Shown piece by piece: positions 1-8,118 of a stretch of 64,000 nucleotides of DNA. Position numbers and translations under genes: made by a program. A model generated the notes under the pieces. It ran no database searches. It had not been told where the DNA came from and saw only the letters and a list, made by a program, of their open reading frames with translations. Position 1 is the stretch's first letter. Every line of letters begins with the position of its first letter. The stretch comes from Natronomonas marina (GTDB taxonomy: Archaea; Halobacteriota; Halobacteria; Halobacteriales; Haloarculaceae). The stretch is taken from NCBI RefSeq assembly GCF_024298905.1, contig NZ_CP101154.1:1426001-1490000 (forward strand). The letters run 5' to 3'.

Positions 1-707
1 CCGAAAGCGAGGAGGGACCCCGCGCGTTCGGCATCTACACCGACATCACCGACCGGAAACTCAACGAGCGCCGAATCGGGATGTTGAACCGCGTCCTGCG
101 GCACAACCTCCGCAACTCCGGGACCGTCGTGGAGGGGTACCTCGAGTTGCTCGCGGCCGAACTCGACGGTGAGACCGAAGAGTACGCCGACCGCGCGCTC
201 GACGCCATCGACCGCATCATCGCCCTCGCCGAACGGGTCCGGGACATCGAGCGGGCCCTGTCGGTCGACCGGGGCGACCGGCGTGTCGTCGACCTCGGGC
301 GGGCCGTCGAGGAGGCCGTGGCAGCGGCCGGCGAGCGGAACGCGGCGGCGACCTTCGAGGTCGATGTCGAGGATGCGAGCGTCGACGGCGGGGACCTCTT
401 CGAGAAGGCCGTCGCCGAACTCGTCGAGAACGCCGCGGTCCACGGCGGAGAGGCTCCGACAGTGACGGTGACCGGCTCCGTCGACGCCGAGACGATTCGG
501 CTGGCGATCCTCGACGACGGCCCCGGCATCCCCGACCGCGAACGGGCGGTCGTCACCGGGGAGACGGACATCACGCAACTGAACCACAGCCGCGGCCTCG
601 GCCTGTGGCTGGCCTGGTACGCCACCACCGCGCTCGGGGGCACCCTCTCGTTCGACGACGACCACGACGGGGGCGCCGTCGTCCTGACGCTCCCGCGGGA
701 GGAGTAG
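1..707 (+). CDS. Sensor histidine kinase, C-terminal part (5' end outside window)
   Basis: The reading frame is open from the window edge, so only the C-terminal ~235 residues are seen. The first residues read like the end of a PAS/PAC domain (FGIYTDITDRK). A HisKA-type phospho-acceptor helix follows, with the His in LRHNLRN encoded near 102. The HATPase domain shows the N box LVENAAVH, the G1 box DDGPGIP and the G2 box GLGLWLA, so the kinase core is complete. Haloarchaea carry many such soluble PAS-histidine kinases; the signal sensed cannot be told. It ends one base before the stop of the convergent amidohydrolase gene. Confidence 0.9.
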   Translation, partial: ESEEGPRAFGIYTDITDRKLNERRIGMLNRVLRHNLRNSGTVVEGYLELLAAELDGETEEYADRALDAIDRIIALAERVRDIERALSVDRGDRRVVDLGRAVEEAVAAAGERNAAATFEVDVEDASVDGGDLFEKAVAELVENAAVHGGEAPTVTVTGSVDAETIRLAILDDGPGIPDRERAVVTGETDITQLNHSRGLGLWLAWYATTALGGTLSFDDDHDGGAVVLTLPREE

Positions 708-1577
708 CTACAGCCCCAGGAACGCCTCGGCGTTCTCCCACAGCAGCTTCCGCTGGACCTCGGGCGGGTAGTCGGTGTGGTCCGCGAAGTCGGCGAGCCA
801 CGCCTCGGGCTCTATCATCGGGTAGTCGGTGCCGAACATCACCTTGTCCTGCAGGACCGAGCCGGCGTACTGCAGCACCTGATCGTCGATGTAGCGCGGC
901 AGCCACCCCGAGAGGTCCATGTAGACGTTGCCCTTCTGCTGGCAGACGGCCAGTTGCTCCTTCTCCCAGGGGAAGGCGGGGTGGGCGAGCAGGATGTCCA
1001 GCTCGGGGTGTTCGGCGGCCACGTCGTCGACCATGAGGGGGTCGCCGTACTTCACTCGCAGGCCGCGGCCGCCGGGCGCGCCCGCACCCAGCGTCGAGTT
1101 GCCGCCGTGGAAGACGACCGGCACGCCCAACTCCTCGATGGTGTCGAACAGTTCGCGGTGCTGGGGGTCGTTCGGCGCGAAGCCCTGGGCTATCTGCTGG
1201 AACTTGAACCCCGAGAGGTCCAGGTCCTCCACACAGCGGCGGGCTTCCTCGACGGGGTCGTCCTTCAGCGGGTCGACGGAGCCGAACCCGACGAAGAAGT
1301 CGGGGTACTCGTCGCGCACCTCGGCGACGTGGTCGTTCGGCACCGGCGGGTTCCCCGTGTTCGTCTCGGCGTCCCAGCCGAGCAGTACCGTCCGGTCGAC
1401 GCCGGCCTCGCGGTACTCGGCGACCATCTCCCCGTAGCTCTTCGTCTCCATCTCGGCGCCGAACTTCCGGGCGGCGTCCTGCAGTATCTCGCCGCCGGCG
1501 TCCTCGAGGAAGACGCTCGTCGGCTGGTGGGCGTGGGTGTCGACCGCGCGGGGTTCGCCCTCGAAGACCTCCAGCAT
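708..1577 (-). CDS. Amidohydrolase family 2 (TIM-barrel metal-dependent hydrolase)
   Basis: A 289-aa protein of the amidohydrolase-2 superfamily. Visible metal-site and barrel motifs are THAHQ (His15 and His17), VFHGGN in the middle, LLAHPAFPW, and GTDYPMI near the C-terminus. Members hydrolyse or decarboxylate small carboxylates such as aminocarboxymuconate-type compounds; the substrate here is unknown. The ATG at 1575-1577 lies two bases after the stop of the MaoC gene upstream, so the two are almost certainly co-transcribed. The pairing with a hot-dog hydratase suggests a role in degrading a CoA-linked or aromatic-derived acid, which is inference. Confidence 0.85.
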   Translation of the reverse strand: MLEVFEGEPRAVDTHAHQPTSVFLEDAGGEILQDAARKFGAEMETKSYGEMVAEYREAGVDRTVLLGWDAETNTGNPPVPNDHVAEVRDEYPDFFVGFGSVDPLKDDPVEEARRCVEDLDLSGFKFQQIAQGFAPNDPQHRELFDTIEELGVPVVFHGGNSTLGAGAPGGRGLRVKYGDPLMVDDVAAEHPELDILLAHPAFPWEKEQLAVCQQKGNVYMDLSGWLPRYIDDQVLQYAGSVLQDKVMFGTDYPMIEPEAWLADFADHTDYPPEVQRKLLWENAEAFLGL

Positions 1578-1579
1578 GG

Positions 1580-2047
1580 CTACTCGGCGTCCCGCCGCTT
1601 GAAGAGGAACTTCATGTCGCCCTCGAAGACGGACTCGCCGTCCTGGTTGGTCATGTGGGTGTCGATCTCGACGTAGCCGGCGTCGTCGCGGCTGTCGAGT
1701 TCCCGCTTCTCGGCGCACTCGTAGACCGCGCTGACGGTGTCGTCGATGAACACCGGGTTCGGGACGTCCATGTAATTCATCCCGAGGAAGGCGACGACGG
1801 TCCGCTCGACGATGCCGGTTCGCTGGAACAGCCCCGTCGCAATGATGAACGTCATCGGGCCGTGGCCGATCCGGGCGCCGAACGGCCCCTGCTCGGCGTA
1901 CTCCTTGTTCGTGTGCAGTTCCGTCCAGTCGCCGGTGAACATCGAGTGCATCCGGAAATCCGTCTCCGTGATCGTCCGTCCGGCGCTCTCGAAGGTCTTG
2001 CCGACCTCCATGTCCTCGAAGTAGTGCGGCTCGTAGCTGTACGGCAT
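1580..2047 (-). CDS. MaoC-like hot-dog dehydratase
   Basis: A 155-aa single hot-dog protein of the MaoC/(R)-enoyl-CoA hydratase family. The active-site pattern is visible as FTGDWTELH (Asp40 and His45), with downstream RIGHGP. The family hydrates 2-enoyl-CoA to 3-hydroxyacyl-CoA. I chose the start at MPYSYEPHYF because an AT-rich TATA-like box lies 25-33 nt upstream, as expected for a leaderless haloarchaeal mRNA; the frame stays open further upstream. It is the first gene of a two-gene unit with the amidohydrolase. Confidence 0.85.
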   Translation of the reverse strand: MPYSYEPHYFEDMEVGKTFESAGRTITETDFRMHSMFTGDWTELHTNKEYAEQGPFGARIGHGPMTFIIATGLFQRTGIVERTVVAFLGMNYMDVPNPVFIDDTVSAVYECAEKRELDSRDDAGYVEIDTHMTNQDGESVFEGDMKFLFKRRDAE

Positions 2048-2071
2048 GGGGTGGTACTCGCGCGGGTTCCT

Positions 2072-2080
2072 GATAATATT
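2072..2080 (-). promoter_or_regulatory. TATA box of the MaoC/amidohydrolase unit
   Basis: On the minus strand the sequence reads AAATATTAT, an AT-rich island in GC-rich surroundings. Its centre is about 29 nt ahead of the ATG at 2047, which fits leaderless transcription and supports the shorter start. Confidence 0.55.
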
Positions 2081-2177
2081 TGCCTGAACCGCCGCCACCG
2101 TCGCGGCCGAACGTCGCCCGACTCACCGGCCGATTCGTGGCGCGTCCTCAAGTCAGTGCCGGTGAAAGCTGCCGTAC

Positions 2178-2705
2178 ATGCAGTCCCGTGGGGAAGAGAG
2201 GGCGGTGTCGCCGGTGATCGGCGTCGTGTTGCTGGTCTCGATAGTCGTTGTTCTGGCATCCGTCGTCTCGGTGCTGGCGATAAGCCTGGGGCAGACCCAG
2301 CAGGAACCGGCGCCGAGGGTGACGCTCTCGCACGAACTCGTCGACGACGGCGGCGAGAAGACGGTAGCGATCACGCTGACGTCCGGGCAGGCAGTGGCGA
2401 CGGAGCACCTCTACGTCATCGGTTCGGCGGACCTCGACATCGGCGGGGCGCCGGGAACCGCCACGCCGGCCGACGAGGCCCAGGCGAGCAGCCGAGAGAA
2501 GTTCACCGAATCGACCGGCGCGAACCCGCCGCAGGTCGGCATCGGCGACACCTGGGAGGCCGGCGAGACGGTGTATCTCGATCCCGTCGGAAGCGCAGAC
2601 GGGGTGACGATCCGGATCTACTGGAGCGCACGCGAGGTCACGGGAGTCAATCCGGGAACGGTGCAGGACGACACCGCCTACCGTATCGCGGAACTGACGG
2701 TGTAA
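2178..2705 (+). CDS. Type IV pilin-like protein (archaeal class III signal peptide)
   Basis: A 175-aa protein with a short charged head (MQSRGEERA) followed by VSPVIGVVLLVSIVVVL, the usual archaeal pilin N-terminus (SPxIG preceding a hydrophobic helix) processed by prepilin peptidase PibD. The hydrophobic segment covers about residues 10-37 and would form the filament core; the rest is an acidic exposed domain without recognised motifs. A GGTGA-type ribosome-binding sequence lies 10-15 nt before the ATG. It is a monocistron. It probably belongs to an adhesion pilus or a minor pilin set assembled by machinery encoded elsewhere. Confidence 0.85.
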   Translation: MQSRGEERAVSPVIGVVLLVSIVVVLASVVSVLAISLGQTQQEPAPRVTLSHELVDDGGEKTVAITLTSGQAVATEHLYVIGSADLDIGGAPGTATPADEAQASSREKFTESTGANPPQVGIGDTWEAGETVYLDPVGSADGVTIRIYWSAREVTGVNPGTVQDDTAYRIAELTV

Positions 2706-3113
2706 CCGACCCCGCCCTACTTCGCTCGGTCTTGCGACCTGGCTCGTTGAGGGAGGGGCTTTGATGTGGGACTCGCCGTCAGTTGTCGCCGGGGAGGAAG
2801 GTCATTCCTCGCCCGTACCGAACGACCGTCGGGGTCGGTGTCCCCACCATTCGGGGGCCGGGCTACTGCGGCCTGTGATACCGGCGACGTGTGCGACGGT
2901 ATCACTGGTTGCTGGGATGGTAGCCCCTGAAAAAAGCGTATCGGATGGCGAGTCCATCAGCGACAATACCAGTGGTTGTTCCCTACTGTGTCGGCTTCCT
3001 CCCCGGCCTACTCGCGTCGCGCTTCCGACCAGTCGGAAGCCCTCGCTCCGTGAGGCCGGGGGCTCCGCCTCGAAACTGCTGACCGGAACGCCAGGTGGAC
3101 GGCAGCGGCCCCG
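2706..3113. other. Gene-free, hairpin-rich intergenic stretch (possible IS1341-type remnant)
   Basis: No convincing gene in 408 bp. It holds several inverted repeats: GAGGAA/TTCCTC (2794-2810), GTGATACCG/CGGTATCAC (2875-2905, perfect 9 bp), and a branched set at 3001-3061 with outer arms CCCCGGCCT/AGGCCGGGG and inner arms GCTTCCGA/TCGGAAGC. The minus strand holds a short open frame (stop at 2717) ending ...QRARSQDRAK. Structured GC-rich ends are typical of lone tnpB elements, so an old remnant or a structured RNA is possible; neither is proved. Confidence 0.4.
3001..3061. repeat. Nested inverted repeats (branched hairpin)
   Basis: The outer 9-bp arms CCCCGGCCT (3001-3009) and AGGCCGGGG (3053-3061) enclose a perfect 8-bp hairpin GCTTCCGA-ccag-TCGGAAGC (3021-3040) and a smaller CCTC/GAGG pair (3041-3055). 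The three stems can form together. It lies about 50 bp downstream of the stop of hyuB (minus strand), so a terminator role is an alternative to an RNA or insertion-element end. Confidence 0.55.
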
Positions 3114-4820
3114 CTACTCGTCGTCCGGGTCGTACCCGTAGGCCTCCCGGGCTTCGGCCTCGGAGACCTTCCCGAGGCGCAGGTCCCGTTCGATGGCCGC
3201 CAGCGAACGCTCCGCCGGGTCGCCGTACCCGCCGCCGCCGGGCGTCCGCAGGCTCACGGTGTCGCCCGCCTCGAGGTCGTGGGTGGACTTGGCGTCGAGA
3301 CGGCGCTCCTCGTCGTCGTCCAGCAGGTAGGTCACGCCGGTCGCGCCGTCGCCGCCGCCCGCCAGTCCGTAGGGTGCGTGCCGCTGGCGGTCGGCCAGCA
3401 GGCTACAGACCGCGTCGGTCCTGACCTCGATGTCCCGGCGGAGGCCGAGACCGCCGCGGAACCGCCCGGCGCCGCCGGTATCGGGGCGGAGCGCGTACCG
3501 GCGCACCCGGAGCGGATAGGCCGTCTCCAGCACCTCCGCGGGCGTGTTGAGCGTGTTGCTCATGTGGACGTGGACGGCGTCCATCCCGTCGCCGGCGGCG
3601 TGGGCGCCGAAGCCGCCGGCCTGCGTCTCGTAGAAGGCGAACGGGTCGCCGGCCTCGTCGGCCCCGCCGAAGGTGACGTTGTTCATCGTCCCCTGGCCGG
3701 CGGCGACGGCCCGCTCGGGGGCGGCCTCGGCGAAGGCGCCCAGCACCGCGTCGGTGACCCGCTGGGAGGTCTCGAGGTTGCCGCCGACGACGGCCGCCGG
3801 CGGCTCCGGGTCGACGAGACTGCCCGACGGGGTCTCTATCTCGATCGGTCGGTAACAGCCCGCGTTCGGCGGGATGTCGGGATCGGTCACCGCCCGGACG
3901 GCGTAGTAGGTCGCCGAGGCCGTCACCGCGAACACGGCGTTGACCGGGCCGGCGGTCTGGTCGGCGGTGCCCGCGAAGTCGACACACACCGTCTCGCCGT
4001 CGACGGTGACGGTGGCGACGACCGGCAGGTCGACGGCACCGTGGCCGTCCCCGTCGAGGACGTCCTCGAAACGGTACTCGCCGTCCGGAATCTCGCCGAG
4101 TTCCGCCCGCATGCGCCGCTCGGAGTAGTCCTGCACCTCCGCAAATGCCGCCGAAAGCGTCTCGACCCCGTAGCGGCCGACCAGTTCGCCGACGCGGTCG
4201 ACGGCGGTCTCGTTCGCGGCCACCTGCGCCCGGAGGTCGCCGCGTCGCTCCTCGGGCGTCCGGACGTTCCGCTCGATGAGGTCGTAGACCGCGGCGTTCG
4301 GTTCGCCGCCCTCGCGGAGTTTGACGGGCGGGATGCGGAGTCCCTCCTGATATATCTCCGTCGAGTCGGCGCCGACGCTGCCGGCCGTCGCGCCGCCGAC
4401 GTCGGCGTGGTGGGCGCGGTTGGCCGCCAGCGCCACCAGTTCCTCGTCGACGAACACCGGCGTCACGAGCGTCAGGTCCGGCAGGTGGGCGCCGCCCTCG
4501 TAGGGGTCGTTCAGCAGGACGGCGTCGCCCGGTTCGAGCGCCGCCGGCGGGAACGCCTCCAGGGCCGCCGCCACCGAGAACGGCATCGCGCCGAGGTGGA
4601 CCGGCAGGTTCTCCGCCTGCGCGAGCAGGGCACCGTCGGCGTCGAACAGCGCACACGAGCAGTCCTTGCGCTCCTTGACGTTCGGCGAGAAACTCGTCCG
4701 CACCAGCGTCGCGTTCATCTCCTCGCAGACGGACGCACAGGCGTTGCGGACCACCTCCAGCGTCACCGGGTCGACGCCGCCATGGTCGCTGTCACCGTTC
4801 GTCCCGCCGTCGGCGCTCAC
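3114..4820 (-). CDS. hyuB: Hydantoinase/oxoprolinase subunit B
   Basis: A 568-aa protein of the HyuB (N-methylhydantoinase/5-oxoprolinase B) family. Typical stretches are visible: [17 protein letters not shown] near the N-terminus, [17 protein letters not shown], and [15 protein letters not shown]. With HyuA it forms an ATP-dependent enzyme that opens 5-membered cyclic imides or lactams such as hydantoins, 5-oxoproline, or acetophenone-type substrates in carboxylase relatives. The GTG start overlaps the hyuA stop by three bases (GTGA), so translation is coupled. Length is normal for the family. Confidence 0.9.
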   Translation of the reverse strand: MSADGGTNGDSDHGGVDPVTLEVVRNACASVCEEMNATLVRTSFSPNVKERKDCSCALFDADGALLAQAENLPVHLGAMPFSVAAALEAFPPAALEPGDAVLLNDPYEGGAHLPDLTLVTPVFVDEELVALAANRAHHADVGGATAGSVGADSTEIYQEGLRIPPVKLREGGEPNAAVYDLIERNVRTPEERRGDLRAQVAANETAVDRVGELVGRYGVETLSAAFAEVQDYSERRMRAELGEIPDGEYRFEDVLDGDGHGAVDLPVVATVTVDGETVCVDFAGTADQTAGPVNAVFAVTASATYYAVRAVTDPDIPPNAGCYRPIEIETPSGSLVDPEPPAAVVGGNLETSQRVTDAVLGAFAEAAPERAVAAGQGTMNNVTFGGADEAGDPFAFYETQAGGFGAHAAGDGMDAVHVHMSNTLNTPAEVLETAYPLRVRRYALRPDTGGAGRFRGGLGLRRDIEVRTDAVCSLLADRQRHAPYGLAGGGDGATGVTYLLDDDEERRLDAKSTHDLEAGDTVSLRTPGGGGYGDPAERSLAAIERDLRLGKVSEAEAREAYGYDPDDE

Positions 4821-6817
4821 CGTCCCACCTCGATGCGGAGCGTGCCGTCCTCTTCGACCGTCAGGCGGTCGGCGGGCCGGACCACCGCCGTGGCGTCGGG
4901 CCCCTCGACGATTGCGGGACCCCCGGTGCTCGCGCCGGCCGGCAACCGCTCGCGGTCGTAGACCGGCGTCTCGTGGTCCGACTCGAACCGGACGGTTCGG
5001 GTCTCCCGAATCGCGTCCTCGAGGGCCCCGGATTCCGGCGGCCCCTCCAGGGTCGGTGGTTCGACGACGCCGCGGGTCCGGACCCGGACGGCGACCAGTT
5101 CCAGCGGTTCCCCTGGCGCGGCGTGGCCGTACCGCTCGGCGTGTCGCTCGTGGAAGCGGTCGGCGACGGCCGACAGCGTCGCCGCCTCGACCGGTTCCGG
5201 CACCGGCACCCGGAGGTCGAACGACTGCCCCTCGTAGCGGAGGTCGACGTAGCGGTCGTGCTCGACCGGGAGGCCGTCGGGGACGCGGGCTTCGCCCTCG
5301 CGCTCGAAGCGCTCGAACCGCGCCCGGAGGTCGTCGGCCGCGACGGCGCCCCAGGGCCGCACGCGCGAACGGGCGACTTCGTGGGTCACATCGGAGACGA
5401 GTAGGCCGAACGCCGACAGCACGCCCGCCGACCGGGGGACGAGCACCTCCGGGACGCCGACCTCGGCGGCGACGGCGGCGGCGTGCAGCGGCCCGGCGCC
5501 GCCGAAGGCCACGAGCGCGAACTCCCGGGGGTCGTAGCCCCGCTCGACGGAGACGACCCGGAGCGCCCGCGCCGTGTTGGCGTCGGCGACCCGGAGCACG
5601 CCCGCGGCGGCCTCCCGGGGGCCGACGCCGAGGCGGTCGCCGAGCGACTCGAGGGCGGCCTCGGTCTCGTCGACTGCGCCGCCGACCTCGCCGAGGAAGG
5701 CTCCGGGGTCGATGCGGCCGAGCACGCAGTGGGCGTCCGTCACGGTCGGGTCGGTCCCGCCGCGGCCGTAGCAGACCGGGCCAGGGTCGGCGCCCGCCGA
5801 CTCGGGACCGACCCGGAGGGCGCCGCCCTCGTCGAGTCGGGCGACGGAGCCGCCGCCCGCCCCGACGGTGTGGACGTCGACCATCGGGACCGCGACCGGG
5901 TACTCGCCCACCTCGACGTCGCTCGTCACCAGCGGTTCGCCGTCCGTCACGACCGAGACGTCACAGGAGGTCCCGCCCATGTCCATCGTCAGGAGGTCCT
6001 CGCGGCCGAGGCGCCCGGCGACGTGGGCGGCGCCGCGGACGCCCGCGGCCGGTCCCGACAGGAGCGTCCCGACGGGGCGACGGCGGGCCTCGTCGGCGGC
6101 AACGACGCCGCCGTCCGAGCCCATCACCCGGAGCGGCGCCTCGACGCCGGCGGCGCCGAGGTCGGTCGCCAGCCGCCCGAGGTACGCGTCCATCCGCGGC
6201 CGGAGGGCGGCGTTCAGCGCCGTCGCCAGCGTCCGCTCGTACTCGCGGATTTCCGGCAGTACCGCCGAGGACAGCGAGACGCTGTCGATGCCGGCCGCCC
6301 GCAGCGCCTCGCCGACCCGCTCCTCGTGATCGGCGTTCTCGAAGGCGAAGAGCAACGAGACGGCGACGCTCTCGGCGTCGATGCGCTCGGCCAGCGCCTC
6401 GGCGCTCGCCTCGTCCAGCGGTTCGAGCACCTCACCCCGCTCGTCCAGTCGCTCGTCGATTTCGTACCGGCGGTCGCGGGGAACGACCGGCTCGGGTTTG
6501 GTGCCGTGCAACTCGTAGATGTCGGGGCGGTCCTGTCGGCCGATTTCCAGCGCGTCCCGGAAGCCAGTGGTGGTGACGAGCGCCGTCTCGGCGAACTCGC
6601 CTTCGAGGACGGCGTTGGTCGCGACGGTCGTGCCGTGGGCGAAGTAGGCCACCGACTCCGGCGGGGCGCGGTCCGCGATGGCCCGGAGGCCGTCGGTGAC
6701 GCCCTGCTCGGGGGCGTCGGGCGTCGAGGCGACCTTCTCGACGCTGACGGTGCCGTCCGAGACCGCGACGAGGTCGGTGAAGGTGCCGCCGACGTCGGCG
6801 GCGAGGCGCGTCTGCAT
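4817..6817 (-). CDS. hyuA: Hydantoinase/oxoprolinase subunit A
   Basis: A 666-aa HyuA-family ATPase subunit with an actin-like/ASKHA fold. Key nucleotide-binding motifs are LAADVGGTFTDLV at the N-terminus, MDMGGTSCDVSVV in the middle and VAFGGAGPLHA. I chose the ATG at 6815-6817 so that the protein begins MQTRLAADVGG; an in-frame upstream Met would add seven residues. It overlaps hyuB, and the two subunits are expected to form one complex. The substrate cannot be read from sequence. Confidence 0.9.
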   Translation of the reverse strand: MQTRLAADVGGTFTDLVAVSDGTVSVEKVASTPDAPEQGVTDGLRAIADRAPPESVAYFAHGTTVATNAVLEGEFAETALVTTTGFRDALEIGRQDRPDIYELHGTKPEPVVPRDRRYEIDERLDERGEVLEPLDEASAEALAERIDAESVAVSLLFAFENADHEERVGEALRAAGIDSVSLSSAVLPEIREYERTLATALNAALRPRMDAYLGRLATDLGAAGVEAPLRVMGSDGGVVAADEARRRPVGTLLSGPAAGVRGAAHVAGRLGREDLLTMDMGGTSCDVSVVTDGEPLVTSDVEVGEYPVAVPMVDVHTVGAGGGSVARLDEGGALRVGPESAGADPGPVCYGRGGTDPTVTDAHCVLGRIDPGAFLGEVGGAVDETEAALESLGDRLGVGPREAAAGVLRVADANTARALRVVSVERGYDPREFALVAFGGAGPLHAAAVAAEVGVPEVLVPRSAGVLSAFGLLVSDVTHEVARSRVRPWGAVAADDLRARFERFEREGEARVPDGLPVEHDRYVDLRYEGQSFDLRVPVPEPVEAATLSAVADRFHERHAERYGHAAPGEPLELVAVRVRTRGVVEPPTLEGPPESGALEDAIRETRTVRFESDHETPVYDRERLPAGASTGGPAIVEGPDATAVVRPADRLTVEEDGTLRIEVGR

Positions 6818-6842
6818 ACGCCCACCTCGGGCGGCCACACCC

Positions 6843-8027
6843 TCAAGGTGACGACGGTCCCCGACTGCGCCCCCCGCCCCGGGATGCGGCCATCGTCGAG
6901 GCCGACTGCGCCACCTCCCAGACGACCCGGAGGTCCTCGCCGGTCTCGACCGATACCGTGACGGCGTCGCCGGGCCGCACCGTCCCGTGATCGTCGGCGA
7001 ACTGCCGCCCGGTGGGGCCGTCGTCGGTCCGCAGGGACAGCCGGTCGGCCCGCACGGGGTCGCCGGCCCGGTGGGTGACCGTCACCCGCCCGGCGGTCGC
7101 CTCGCGGTCGAACGCCCACGCCACGATCGGCTGGAGGGGGCGCTCCTCGAGGACGCTCGCGGCGTCGCGGGCGAACTCCGCGCGGCCGAGGCGGCCGTCG
7201 ACGGTCACGTCCAGCGGCGCCATCCGCGGGAGGCGTCCGTTGCCGGCCGCCGCCTCCCGAATCGCCGCCGGTGAGGCCGCCTCGGCGCTCTCGAAGCGGT
7301 AGACGAGCGCGAAGAACACCCGCCCGTCGACGAGAGCCTGGCCGGTCGCCGACCGGTCGACCCCCGCCGGCGCGTCGAAGCCGTCGCCGCCGTGGACCCA
7401 CGACAGCGTCCCGCCGACGGCGTCGCTCAACCGCTCGAAGCCGTCGTCGACCTCGTGGTACCGGTCGACTTCGCCCCGCCCGGCGTCGACGACGCGCCGG
7501 GCGACGGTCGCCGCCTCGTCGTGCCGCGCCTGGACGATTGCCGTCCCGCTCGCGGCGAGGGCGTGTGGTTCGTCGGCACGCTCGTAGAGTTCGAAGCCCC
7601 GATGCGTCCCCGTCCGCTCGTAGCCCGCCTTCCGGGCCGCCGCCCCGACGCTCCCGGGGTCGAAGGAGCCGAGAAGCGTCGTCGCCTCGACGAGCGCAAC
7701 CTTCACGACCGCCCGTATCCGGCCGGGGTCGACGCCCAACGGCGCCCGCCCGGTCCGTGCGAAGAGGTTCCGCAACCCCGCCGCCTGCCCCGGGACGTCG
7801 TCGTTCCCGACGAGGTCGGCCAGCCGGAGGTGCATCGCGTCGTAGGTCTCGCCGTCGGGGAGCGTTCCGGGCGCCGGGAGCCACCGCCGGTAGTCCGGGG
7901 CGGGCGTCGCGGGGTAGTCGACCGTCGTCGCCGCGGCCTGGAGGCGGCGGAGACAGCCGGTTCCCGCGAGCAGGCCCGCGGCGCCGATCCCGGCCAGGAA
8001 CCGCCGTCTGGAGGGCTCGGAGGACAT
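6843..8027 (-). CDS. Tat-exported lipoprotein, unknown function
   Basis: A 394-aa protein beginning with a Tat motif (SRRRFLAGIG) and a lipobox (LLAGTGC), so it should be folded in the cytoplasm, exported and lipid-anchored on the outer face. The mature part has no catalytic motif that I recognise; short Ala/Asp-rich segments look like a repeated alpha/beta domain. It lies 25 bp upstream of hyuA on the same strand, so co-transcription is possible, but a link to the hydantoinase is not evident. The C-terminus is Ser/Arg/Gly-rich and low in complexity. Confidence 0.75.
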   Translation of the reverse strand: MSSEPSRRRFLAGIGAAGLLAGTGCLRRLQAAATTVDYPATPAPDYRRWLPAPGTLPDGETYDAMHLRLADLVGNDDVPGQAAGLRNLFARTGRAPLGVDPGRIRAVVKVALVEATTLLGSFDPGSVGAAARKAGYERTGTHRGFELYERADEPHALAASGTAIVQARHDEAATVARRVVDAGRGEVDRYHEVDDGFERLSDAVGGTLSWVHGGDGFDAPAGVDRSATGQALVDGRVFFALVYRFESAEAASPAAIREAAAGNGRLPRMAPLDVTVDGRLGRAEFARDAASVLEERPLQPIVAWAFDREATAGRVTVTHRAGDPVRADRLSLRTDDGPTGRQFADDHGTVRPGDAVTVSVETGEDLRVVWEVAQSASTMAASRGGGRSRGPSSP

Positions 8028-8118
8028 GCACGGCCCGTCGCCCCGGCGTCACTAAGCCGTTGGCTCCCGCTCAGTGCTCAAAACGGGGGCGGGCGTCGAC
8101 GTGCCGGCCCCCGGTCGC

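Noticed and set aside
1655-2764. Long plus-strand frame (369 aa) opposite the MaoC gene
   Set aside because: High GC leaves antisense frames open. The text is Arg/Gly/Val-rich and without domains, and it crosses the pilin gene in another frame.
3279-4961. 560-aa plus-strand frame opposite hyuB
   Set aside because: Antisense shadow of a well-recognised family gene; composition is not protein-like.
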